Positions 16,336 through 27,571 of a stretch of 64,000 bases of DNA are shown piece after piece. The notes beneath the pieces were generated by a model. That model searched no databases and was not told the origin of the DNA. It worked only from the letters and a program-made list of their open reading frames with translations. Source of the DNA: CAYMKL01 sp964390805. Its GTDB lineage: Bacteria; Chloroflexota; Anaerolineae; VGOG01. The number at the start of each line of letters is the position of its first letter. The stretch's first letter is position 1. The stretch spans positions 39,965-103,964 of the forward strand of contig CAYMKL010000003.1 of the NCBI GenBank assembly GCA_964390805.1, written 5' to 3'. A program made the position numbers and the translations under genes.

Positions 16336-17415
16336 GTGCGTGTCAAGATCAACCTTGAAAAGATAACCGAAAATGCCAGGACTATCACTAACCTGTGTGC
16401 CGCTCATGGCATTACGGTGATAGGCGTGACCAAGGGCTGTTGTGGGATGCCGGAGGTAGCTAGAGCTATCCTTGCTAGCGGCATTCGAGGGCTGGCCGAT
16501 TCCCGGCTCGGCAACCTCAGGCGGATGAAAGAGGCTGGCATCGAAGCGGAAATGTTGCTTCTGCGCTCACCAGCTCTCAGCGAGGCGGCCGAGGTGATCA
16601 AGCTGGCTGAGATCAGTCTCAACTCTGAGTCAGAGGTGATGGCCTCTTTGGCGCAGGAAGCCCGCGCTCTGGGCAAGCTTCACCGAGTCATTCTCATGGT
16701 GGATGTGGGGGATCGCCGCGAGGGCTTCTTGCCAAAGGACGTGGAGGGAGTAGCGCGGGAAACGGAGAGTCTGGAGGGCATTCGACTGGTAGGGCTTGGT
16801 AGCAACTTCGGCTGCCTGAGCAGGAATTCCCCCTCCCTAAAGGACACTCAACTGCTGGTGCAACTTGCTGTCCGGGTCGAGGAGGCTATCGGGAGAGAAT
16901 TGGCAGTCATCTCCGGGGGAAGCTCGATTCACCTTCGGATGGTCGAGCAGGGCAGATTGCCAACCAGGATCAACCAACTAAGGATCGGCGAGGGGATACT
17001 CTTGGGCTCTGACCCTGCAGATGGGCGGCCCTTTTCTTACACAAGTCAAAATGCCTTCACCCTTACAGCCGAGGTGATTGAGGTCAAGTGGAAACCCACA
17101 CTGCCCAAGGGGAAGGGCGGCCATAGCGTTCTCGGAAGGCATTCTGTCCGTGAGGGTCACGCTCTTCGATGCCAGGCCATTCTAGCCGTGGGAACTCAAG
17201 ATGTCAGGATCGAAGGGCTAAGCCCCAGAACTCCAGGGATGAACGTCATTGGGGGCAGCAGCGATCACCTGGTGCTCGATGTAACGGCCAGGCCCGTCAA
17301 GGTTGGTGACAAACTGGAATTTGCCTTGAAGTATCCGGCCTTGATGACTGCTATGGCCTCGCCCTATGTGAGAAAAGAGATTCTACCAAGGAGAAATGAT
17401 AATGACACTACGTAG
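16336..17415 (+). CDS. PLP-dependent alanine/ornithine racemase family protein
   Basis: A 359-residue fold-type III PLP enzyme with an alanine-racemase-like N-terminal barrel. The predicted PLP lysine is Lys33 in GVTKGCCGMPE, followed by NLRRMKEAGIEAEMLLLRS and, near the phosphate site, SGGSSIHLR around 195-203. This layout matches the ornithine racemase (Orr)-like group more than canonical alanine racemase. It would interconvert L- and D-forms of an amino acid. The start is GTG; the AGGAGG upstream is rather distant (about 16 bases), so the start is less certain. Its 3' end overlaps the gamma-glutamyltransferase gene, indicating coupling. Confidence 0.8.
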   Translation: MRVKINLEKITENARTITNLCAAHGITVIGVTKGCCGMPEVARAILASGIRGLADSRLGNLRRMKEAGIEAEMLLLRSPALSEAAEVIKLAEISLNSESEVMASLAQEARALGKLHRVILMVDVGDRREGFLPKDVEGVARETESLEGIRLVGLGSNFGCLSRNSPSLKDTQLLVQLAVRVEEAIGRELAVISGGSSIHLRMVEQGRLPTRINQLRIGEGILLGSDPADGRPFSYTSQNAFTLTAEVIEVKWKPTLPKGKGGHSVLGRHSVREGHALRCQAILAVGTQDVRIEGLSPRTPGMNVIGGSSDHLVLDVTARPVKVGDKLEFALKYPALMTAMASPYVRKEILPRRNDNDTT

Positions 17416-19156
17416 CGTATTGATCCAGAAGAAAGAGGAGATCGTGGCCGAAAACGGCATGGTCGTCGCTGAAAGCGTCGAAGCTGCCGAAGCAGGCAGG
17501 GAGGTATTTGAAAAGGGCGGCAACGCCATAGATGCAGCCGTAGCGACTTCCTTCGCCGCGACTACCTGCGAGCCAGCCATGAGCAGTCTGGGGGGAGGGG
17601 GAGCGGTGCTGGTTTACCTGGCCGATGAAGACCGGGTGGTCGCCATCGAGTTCGAGGGGCGCCTCCCCAAAGCAGCCACAGAGGATATGTTCGTGCCCGA
17701 TTTGCTGCCTCCCGGGGTAAATCAACCCTATTTTGGCTGGCGTGGCACCAGAGACAACGTCGGGTGGATGGGGTATCGTGCCTTGGGGGTCCCAGGCCAG
17801 GTAGCGGGGCTATGCCAAATCCTGGAGCAGTTTGGCAAGATGAGCCTGGAAGAAGTCACCGCCCCCGCGCTAAGGATCTGCGAAGAGGGTTACGAGATCA
17901 ACAGCTATTACGCCTTGATGATTGGCAATGACATGAAGCTCCTGCAGCAATATCCACCTATTGACGAGTTGCTGCTGCCTGGTGGCTATCCACCTCGCCC
18001 GGCGAGCGGCTATGACAAGCCCACAGTGATCGTGCAGGAAGAGCTGGCAGAGACCCTACGGAAGATCGCGCAGGGCGGCGCCGATGCTTTCTATCGGGGG
18101 GACATCGCCCAGGCTATCATGGCCGATACCCAACCTCACGGCTCGATCGTGACCTTGCAGGACTATGCAGACTATCAACCTAGAACCTACGACGACGGCC
18201 TCGTCGGGAGCTATCGCGGCTACAAGTTGGTCTGCATGCCAGAGGTATTTGGCGGTATCCAGGTACTTCAGACGCTGAATCTCCTCGAAGGCTTTGACCT
18301 GACCGCCCTGGGACACAACAGTCCCCAATTGTTGCACCTCATTGCCGAGTGTTTCCGCAGGGCGTGGGTGGATCGCTTCCGCTACATGGGAGACCCAGAA
18401 TTCGAAGATGTGCCTATCGAAGGGCTGACTTCGAAGGGATACGCCGACGAGATGCGCAAGCATCTCAATCTGGAGAGCGTACCTGATGAGATCAGGCCGG
18501 GAAACCCGTGGAAGTATCAAGGAGATGGCCAGGTGCCGGAAGCAGCCAGGCCTCCGGGTCCCAGAGGAGGGGGGAAGAACACAACCCACCTTTGCACCAT
18601 GGACAGAGATGGCAACATGGTCAGCATGGTCCAGACTTTGGGAGGCGGCTTCGGGGCCCGTGTCCTGTCTGGCAGCACGGGCATCATCTTGCGCAACTAC
18701 ACCAACCTGTTCAATCCTGAGCCTGGCACCAGCAACTCTATTGGTCCCTGGAAGAGGCCATCGAGCCACGACTCACTGACCCTGGTCTTCAAGGACGGTC
18801 AACCTCTGATCACCATCGGCGCGCCTGGCGGGAGGCGAGTGATCACCTCGGTGGTTCAGGTGCTGGTGAAGGTGCTAGACTTTGGGATGGGCATCCAGGA
18901 GGCCGTTGCTGCGCCAAGGATTCACATCGAGGGGAGCGATCCCAAGGTGCCAGAGGGGAAGCTGGTCAGAGAGCTATTCATTGACTCGCGGATGCCTGTG
19001 GAGGTCGTGAAGGAGCTTGAGAGGCGAGGCCATCAGGTTGTGCTGCTACCCGACGGCAACTTCGCTTTGCCTGTGGCTATCATGAGGGATCTGCAAACAG
19101 GTAAACTGCATGGAGGAGTGACGGTCCCGACCCCAGCCACAGCGATTGGATATTGA
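17402..19156 (+). CDS. Gamma-glutamyltransferase family protein
   Basis: Ntn hydrolase of the gamma-glutamyltransferase family, 584 residues. The conserved TTH that becomes the new N-terminus of the small subunit after self-cleavage is near residue 394 (GGGKNTTHLCTMDRDGN), with GNAIDAAVA and LGGGGAV in the large subunit. There is no signal peptide, so unlike periplasmic Ggt it should work in the cytoplasm on imported gamma-glutamyl or related amides. ATG 17396 is also possible, but AAGGAG lies only 2 bases before it and 8 bases before 17402. Overlaps the racemase gene. Confidence 0.87.
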   Translation: MTLRSVLIQKKEEIVAENGMVVAESVEAAEAGREVFEKGGNAIDAAVATSFAATTCEPAMSSLGGGGAVLVYLADEDRVVAIEFEGRLPKAATEDMFVPDLLPPGVNQPYFGWRGTRDNVGWMGYRALGVPGQVAGLCQILEQFGKMSLEEVTAPALRICEEGYEINSYYALMIGNDMKLLQQYPPIDELLLPGGYPPRPASGYDKPTVIVQEELAETLRKIAQGGADAFYRGDIAQAIMADTQPHGSIVTLQDYADYQPRTYDDGLVGSYRGYKLVCMPEVFGGIQVLQTLNLLEGFDLTALGHNSPQLLHLIAECFRRAWVDRFRYMGDPEFEDVPIEGLTSKGYADEMRKHLNLESVPDEIRPGNPWKYQGDGQVPEAARPPGPRGGGKNTTHLCTMDRDGNMVSMVQTLGGGFGARVLSGSTGIILRNYTNLFNPEPGTSNSIGPWKRPSSHDSLTLVFKDGQPLITIGAPGGRRVITSVVQVLVKVLDFGMGIQEAVAAPRIHIEGSDPKVPEGKLVRELFIDSRMPVEVVKELERRGHQVVLLPDGNFALPVAIMRDLQTGKLHGGVTVPTPATAIGY

Positions 19157-19193
19157 TCACCGGCCGACAATCAGCCAGAGAATGAGGTTTGAA

Positions 19194-20369
19194 ATGAAGG
19201 CACACAAAATCACCGTTTGCGGCGGAGGAAACGGGGCGCAAACCCTGGTGCCCATCGCCGCTCGTAATCTGGGCTGCCCGGTGGACATTTACGCGCCCTT
19301 CGCCGACGAGGCCGAGCGGCTGCGCGCGGGCATGGCCGCCCACGGCGGCCTGGAGGTCACCGGCGCGGTGCAGGGCAAGGCCCGGCCTCGTCGGGTCAGC
19401 GCTGACCCTGCCGAGGTGGTCCCCGGCTCAAACGTGGTCGTGCTGGTGCTGCCCGCCTTTGCCCACGAGAGCACCCTGCGCCAGATCGTCCCCTTCCTGG
19501 ACGAGGGCGCGTGGGTGGGAGCCATGCCTGCACGAGGCGGCTTCGACTATTGCGCTGCACAAATCCTGGCCCAACACGACCGGCAAGACGTGGGGCTCTT
19601 TGGCCTGCAAACGCTGCCCTGGGCCTGCCGCATCCACCAGTACGCCCAGGTCGTCCACGTCCTGGGCGGCAAGGACATCGTGGACGCGGGCAGTCGGCCG
19701 GCGGCGCAGATCGAGCAGATCGCACCGCTGCTAGAGCGAATGTTGGGCATGTCCATTGGCGCGGCGGCCAACATGCTCGCTCTGACCCTGGCCAACACAG
19801 GGCAGCTCATCCACCCAGGGATCATGTATGGTCTCTTTGCCGATTGGGATGGCAGGCCCTTCCGTGCTGACGAAGCGCCGCTGTTCTATCACAGCCTCAG
19901 CGAGGAAGGGGCGCGAACGCTGGCCGGCTTGAGCGACGACGTGCAAGCCATCCGCGCCCGACTGGAGCCTGTCCTGGACCTTTCCGCCGTGCGCCCGCTG
20001 AAGGCGTGGCTGCTGCGCTCTTATGGCGATGCGGTCGCCGATCCAACCAGCTTGCACAGCGCCTTTGTCACCAACCGGGCCTACGCTGGCCTCAAGGCCC
20101 CTGTGCGCCAGGTTTCGCCGGGGCAGTTCGTCCCCGACTTTGGCGCCCGCTACCTGGCCGAGGACGTGCCCTTTGGCTTGGCCGTCAGCCGAGCCATCGC
20201 CAGCCTGGCCGGCGTGGAGACGCCCACCATGGATAAGGTGACCGCCTGGGCTGGCGCACAGTTGGGCAAAGACTATCTTGATCGGGATGCCAGCGAGGCT
20301 CGCATCCCACAGAAATATGGGTTGGGGAGTTTGGAGCAGTTGATTGACTTTACGGCTGAAATGTGGTAG
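19194..20369 (+). CDS. Opine dehydrogenase (octopine/nopaline dehydrogenase family)
   Basis: A 391-residue NAD(P)-dependent dehydrogenase. An N-terminal Rossmann fold (ITVCGGGNGAQ, residues 6-16) is followed by the octopine-dehydrogenase all-helical domain (about 180-360, with NTGQLIHPGIMYG and DVPFGLAVSRAIASLAGVETP). Opine dehydrogenases join or split an amino acid and a 2-oxo acid. In an import and degradation operon the oxidative, opine-cleaving direction seems more likely, but the substrate is unknown. The frame is open to 19146; ATG 19194 has TGAGGTTTG in front and begins at the nucleotide-binding strand. Confidence 0.85.
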   Translation: MKAHKITVCGGGNGAQTLVPIAARNLGCPVDIYAPFADEAERLRAGMAAHGGLEVTGAVQGKARPRRVSADPAEVVPGSNVVVLVLPAFAHESTLRQIVPFLDEGAWVGAMPARGGFDYCAAQILAQHDRQDVGLFGLQTLPWACRIHQYAQVVHVLGGKDIVDAGSRPAAQIEQIAPLLERMLGMSIGAAANMLALTLANTGQLIHPGIMYGLFADWDGRPFRADEAPLFYHSLSEEGARTLAGLSDDVQAIRARLEPVLDLSAVRPLKAWLLRSYGDAVADPTSLHSAFVTNRAYAGLKAPVRQVSPGQFVPDFGARYLAEDVPFGLAVSRAIASLAGVETPTMDKVTAWAGAQLGKDYLDRDASEARIPQKYGLGSLEQLIDFTAEMW

Positions 20370-20449
20370 AGTAAGGCGTCAAACGTAAAAGTGTAGGAAA
20401 CGTCAGCTACGCAAGGTGACGAACAAAACGCATTTACAGGAGGAAGTAC

Positions 20450-24217
<3,768 letters not shown>

Positions 24218-24283
24218 ACGGCTGGAATCTACACCATCCCATTCACCTGTGACGGGCGCAGCTCAAGGTTGCTGCGCCTAGAC

Positions 24284-24325
24284 AAAGAGGGGCTGAAGCC
24301 AAGCGTGGTTTCAGCCCCTCTTTTT
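24284..24325 (+). terminator. Rho-independent terminator of importer operon 2
   Basis: An 18-bp stem (24284-24301 with 24306-24323, one G-T pair, core AGAGGGGCTGAA) with loop AGCG runs directly into TTTTT. An A-rich start on the other side makes partial function for minus-strand transcripts possible. Confidence 0.9.
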
Positions 24326-24347
24326 GACTGCTCAGCTACCCTGTGCC

Positions 24348-24458
24348 GCGATTGAAATCGCCTCTCCAGGGCTTTCAGCCAGGCGTCCACCTGCGTGGAC
24401 GTCGCTGTCCACGTAGGTGGACAGTCAGCTTTAGCTCTCCAGGCGCGGTTTCAACCGC
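24348..24458. repeat. Near-palindromic element with nested hairpins
   Basis: Ends are the small palindromes GCGATTGAAATCGC (24348-24361) and GCGGTTTCAACCGC (24445-24458). Inside, CTCTCCAGG occurs in both arms, and GTCCACCTGCGTGGAC and GTCCACGTAGGTGGAC form further hairpins. The whole folds on itself. It looks like a REP- or MITE-like non-coding repeat. Confidence 0.65.
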
Positions 24459-24597
24459 CAGCCTGAGTAGTAACCCCTCTTTTACGATTGGGCAGGGAGA
24501 GATCGCTTCCGTAGCCATCTCTTGGTAGTGTAGCCCAGGAGGGAGGTCAGCCTCTTGGGTTTGGAGAGTATTGTTGTGAAGATTTCATAACCAAGTG

Positions 24598-25992
24598 CTA
24601 GTGAGGCAAATGAAGCGCCTCACCACCGACCTCCAGTGCCGCCTCGCGGACGGCCTCACTCAGGGTGGGATGGCCGTGAACGGTCGTTACTAGCTCATCC
24701 AGGGTGGCCTCCAGTGCTAAGGCTAGCCCGCCCTCGTGGATCAGGTCGCTGGCGTGAGGCGCGACAACGTGCAGGCCCAGCACCTCACCGAAGCGAGCCT
24801 CGCTGACGACCTTGACGAAGCCATCGGTTTCGCCGTAGGTCAGCGCCTTGCCGCTGGCGTTCAACGGGAAGCGCCCCACCCGCACGACGTAGCCCGCCTC
24901 GCGTGCCTGCGCCTCGGTCAACCCCACGCTGGCAACCTCTGGATCGCTGTAGACGCACCAGGGGACGGTCTTGAGATCCAACGTGGCCCTGTGTCCCAGG
25001 GCGTTCTCCACCGCCACTTCACCGCCCCGCATGGCGACGTGGGCCAGCAGCGGACCTCCTGTCACATCCCCAACGGCAGCGATACCCGGGACGTTTGTCT
25101 GCATCTGCGCGTCCACCGAAATGCCGGCCTTGTCAAAACGCACGCCGACTGCCTTCAGGCTCAGATCCTCGACGTTGGGCCGCCGCCCGACAGCGACCAG
25201 TACCCGATCGGCTTCTACGCCCACCTCGCCGTCAGGGGTAACGATCGTGGCCCGCAGGCCGCCCTCCACGGCGTCCACGCGGGTCACGCGGCTGTTCAGA
25301 TAACACTGCACCCCGCGCTGACCCAGCGTCCAGGCCAGCGCCGGCCCCAGGTCGGCGTCCATCTGCGGCAGCAGCCGGTCCAACATTTCGACGACGGTGA
25401 CTTTCACGCCAAAGGAGTTGAATATGTCAGCGAATTCAACGCCGACCCCGCCGCCGCCGATGACCAGCAGCCGCTTGGGCAGCGCCTCCAGCGCCAGCGC
25501 GCCGGTGGAGTCAACCACGCCGGGCAAGTCCATGCCTGGCAGCGGCAGCCGCACCGGCCGCGAACCGGTGGCAATGACGACGTGCTTCGCCTCCACTCGC
25601 TGCACGCCGTCAGTGGTCGTCACCTCCAACGTCCGCGGGGCAGCAAAGCGCCCTCTGCCCCGCAGCACCTGTACGCCAGCCTTGTGCAAAAGGACCTCAA
25701 CTCCGTGCACCAGTTGCTGGACGATGGTCTCCTTGCGCGCCTGTATCGCCGGCCAGTCCGGCGTCACGTTCCCTTCCAGGCAAAGGCCGAATGTCTCGGC
25801 CTGGCGGAAGGTGCGGTAGACCTCGGCGCTGCGCAGCAATGCCTTGGTGGGAATGCAGCCCACGTTGAGGCAGACGCCGCCGACGGCCTTCTCTTCAATG
25901 AGCGCCACCTGTACGCCAAACTGGGCCGCCCGCAGCGCGGCCACGTAGCCGCCCGGCCCGCCGCCCAGGATGGCGATGTCGGTCTGAATCAT
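24598..25992 (-). CDS. lpdA: Dihydrolipoyl dehydrogenase (E3)
   Basis: A 464-residue FAD/NAD disulfide oxidoreductase, the E3 subunit of a 2-oxoacid dehydrogenase complex. FAD site ILGGGPGGYVAALRAAQ, redox disulfide Cys41/Cys46 (GGVCLNVGCIPTK), NAD site LVIGGGGVGVEFA near 170-183, and the C-terminal HGHPTLSE catalytic His/Glu motif are all present. GTG 26001 is in frame, but ATG 25992 with AGGTGAG 5 bases upstream is preferred. It ends the large minus-strand gene run and follows E2 after a short inverted-repeat element. Confidence 0.93.
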   Translation of the reverse strand: MIQTDIAILGGGPGGYVAALRAAQFGVQVALIEEKAVGGVCLNVGCIPTKALLRSAEVYRTFRQAETFGLCLEGNVTPDWPAIQARKETIVQQLVHGVEVLLHKAGVQVLRGRGRFAAPRTLEVTTTDGVQRVEAKHVVIATGSRPVRLPLPGMDLPGVVDSTGALALEALPKRLLVIGGGGVGVEFADIFNSFGVKVTVVEMLDRLLPQMDADLGPALAWTLGQRGVQCYLNSRVTRVDAVEGGLRATIVTPDGEVGVEADRVLVAVGRRPNVEDLSLKAVGVRFDKAGISVDAQMQTNVPGIAAVGDVTGGPLLAHVAMRGGEVAVENALGHRATLDLKTVPWCVYSDPEVASVGLTEAQAREAGYVVRVGRFPLNASGKALTYGETDGFVKVVSEARFGEVLGLHVVAPHASDLIHEGGLALALEATLDELVTTVHGHPTLSEAVREAALEVGGEALHLPH

Positions 25993-26022
25993 AGTGCTCA
26001 CCTATCCCAATAGGTAATGCTC

Positions 26023-26118
26023 ACCCTCCCGCAGGTTCAGTCGGTAGTGTCGGACAGAACACTGATTCCAGGCAAATGCTCGAATACCCAGACCCACAAA
26101 AGCAACCTGCGGGAGGGT
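26023..26118. repeat. 96-base element with 15-bp terminal inverted repeats
   Basis: ACCCTCCCGCAGGTT (26023-26037) and its exact complement (26104-26118) enclose 66 bases without coding potential. Similar TATCCCAA-containing sequences lie outside both ends (near 26003-26010 and 26133-26140), one being the end of the E2 gene. It has the form of a small inserted element with target duplication. Confidence 0.6.
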
Positions 26119-26129
26119 AGGCTGAACAG

Positions 26130-27500
26130 CTATCCCAACAGTAGATAAGGGTTCTCGACTAGCTGCTTGATCCGTTGTAGGAAACGGGCCGCTGGCGCAC
26201 CGTCCACCACTCGGTGGTCGAAGGCCAGGCTCAGCGTCCACATCTGTCGCACCACGATTTCGCCGTCTCGGACGACCGGCTTGGATTGGATGCGTCCCAC
26301 GCCCAGGATGGCCACTTCCGGCAGGTTGATGATCGGCGTGAAGGCGTCCACTTCGTGCATGCCCAGGTTGGTAATGGTGAACGTCCCGCCGGTCAGGTCG
26401 TCGGGCAGCGATTTGCCGGCCCGCGCCCGTTCCACCAGCACGCGCAGCTCGGTGCCGAAGGCGCGCAGGCCCTTCTGGTCCGCGTTCCGAATCACCGGCA
26501 CCAGCAATCCCCGCTCGGTATCCACCGCCATGCCCAGGTTGACCGCCGACAACCGCTCGATGGCCTGCCCGTCGTCGCTGAGGCGGGCGTTCATGTAGGG
26601 AAAGTCGCGCAGCGCACGGGCGACGATGAGGCCCAGCAGGTCGTTGTAGCCCGGCGCAAAGCCCCACTCGTCGGCCACGTCTGCCTTGAGCCGCTCCCGC
26701 GCTTCGACGAAAGCGGTGGCATCGGCCTCGCTGACCAGGGTGACGCGGGCGGCGGTGTGCGCGCTCGCCGCCATGCGCTCGGCAATGATGCGCCGCAGTC
26801 CGGTGAGGGGCACACTCTCGACAGCCAGTTCCTCAGCCGGCAGGACAGGTTGGGCCGCTGTCGTCACGTCTGCTTTCATGATCCGACCGCTGACACCGGT
26901 ACCGCTGACGGTGGCCATGTCCACGCCCAGCGTCGCCGCCGTTTTGACCGCCGTGGGCGTCGCCTTGGGCCCTTCGACAGCCCTTCGACGGAGCTCAGGA
27001 CGAGGCTCAGGACGTGGCCGCTGCTCCAAATAGGCCAGCACGTCCCGCTCTACAATGCGTCCGTCGGGGCCGGTGCCGGTCACCTGGGCCAGGTCCACCC
27101 CCTTCTCCCGCATCAGCCTTCGCGCCCGGGGCGAAGCAAAGATGCGGGTTTCAGGTTTCGAGGTTTCAGGTTCCACGGTTGCAGGCTGTGCAGCTTCATC
27201 AACCTGAAACTCGGAACCCGAAATCCGAAACTGTGGCTCATAGGCCACGATGTCCTCGTCGGCCTTGCGGGTGATCAGCGCCACCACGGTGAGCACCGAC
27301 ACAGTCTCTCCCACCGGCACCAGGATCTTGCGCAAAAAGCCCCTCGCCGACGCCTCCACCTCCAGCGTGGCCTTGTCCGTCTCCACCATGAACAGCACCT
27401 CGCCGCGTTGGATCGGGTCCCCCTCCTGCTTCAGCCACTCCACGATAGTGCCCTCTTCCATTGTCTGCCCCAACTTGGGCAGGATCACTTCCGTCACCAT
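26130..27500 (-). CDS. Dihydrolipoamide acyltransferase (E2)
   Basis: A 456-residue E2 core subunit. Lipoyl domain 1-78 with lipoyl-lysine Lys43 in ETDKATLE; two peripheral-subunit-binding domains (about 122-158 and 181-215); catalytic acyltransferase domain from about 230 with the active-site histidine His429 in FDHRVVDG. It transfers the acyl group made by E1 to CoA. The frame is open to 27524 (MDIEGERP), but that stretch is heptamer-repeat DNA; ATG 27500 after GAGGGAGAGAGG gives the exact lipoyl start. Linkers around residues 91-121 and 163-177 are encoded by repeat DNA. The acyl group (acetyl or branched) cannot be told. Confidence 0.92.
   Translation of the reverse strand: MVTEVILPKLGQTMEEGTIVEWLKQEGDPIQRGEVLFMVETDKATLEVEASARGFLRKILVPVGETVSVLTVVALITRKADEDIVAYEPQFRISGSEFQVDEAAQPATVEPETSKPETRIFASPRARRLMREKGVDLAQVTGTGPDGRIVERDVLAYLEQRPRPEPRPELRRRAVEGPKATPTAVKTAATLGVDMATVSGTGVSGRIMKADVTTAAQPVLPAEELAVESVPLTGLRRIIAERMAASAHTAARVTLVSEADATAFVEARERLKADVADEWGFAPGYNDLLGLIVARALRDFPYMNARLSDDGQAIERLSAVNLGMAVDTERGLLVPVIRNADQKGLRAFGTELRVLVERARAGKSLPDDLTGGTFTITNLGMHEVDAFTPIINLPEVAILGVGRIQSKPVVRDGEIVVRQMWTLSLAFDHRVVDGAPAARFLQRIKQLVENPYLLLG
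26971..27013 (+). repeat. CCTTCGAC/GCTCAGGAC repeat, nested copy in E2 gene
   Basis: As in the B12 mutase gene, one unit sits inside another at the same internal point. Relative to E2 it is in the opposite orientation and codes for RPEPRPELRRRAVEG between the two subunit-binding domains. Confidence 0.7.
27147..27232. repeat. Heptamer-type repeats inside the E2 linker
   Basis: GGTTTCA-like units (27147-27178) and CTCGGAA/CCCGAAA/TCCGAAA units (27202-27232) follow a seven-base rhythm and code for the Glu/Thr/Ser-rich linker after the lipoyl domain. Confidence 0.5.
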
Positions 27501-27511
27501 TGGCCTCTCTC

Positions 27512-27570
27512 CCTCAATATCCAATCTCTAATCTCCAATATCCGACCTCCAACTTCCAACCTCCAGCCTC
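27512..27570. repeat. CTCCAAT heptamer array between E1 and E2
   Basis: Eight consecutive seven-base units (CCTCAAT, ATCCAAT, CTCTAAT, CTCCAAT, ATCCGAC, CTCCAAC, TTCCAAC, CTCCAGC) fill the spacer. On the transcribed strand they read as purine-rich TTGGAG units in front of the E2 ribosome site. Confidence 0.8.
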
Positions 27571-27571
27571 T

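Larger units (their letters stand above)
24218..24597. other. Convergent intergenic region
   Basis: The two gene blocks meet here tail to tail. The spacer contains an 8-bp stem-loop (24255-24278), the intrinsic terminator (24284-24325) and a 111-base near-palindromic element (24348-24458). The last 140 bases before the dihydrolipoyl dehydrogenase stop hold nothing recognisable. Confidence 0.7.

Noticed and set aside
20370..20449. Cobalamin riboswitch before the B12 mutase gene.
   Set aside because: The spacer is only 80 bases and shows no B12-box-like sequence; the gene follows the opine dehydrogenase in the same operon.
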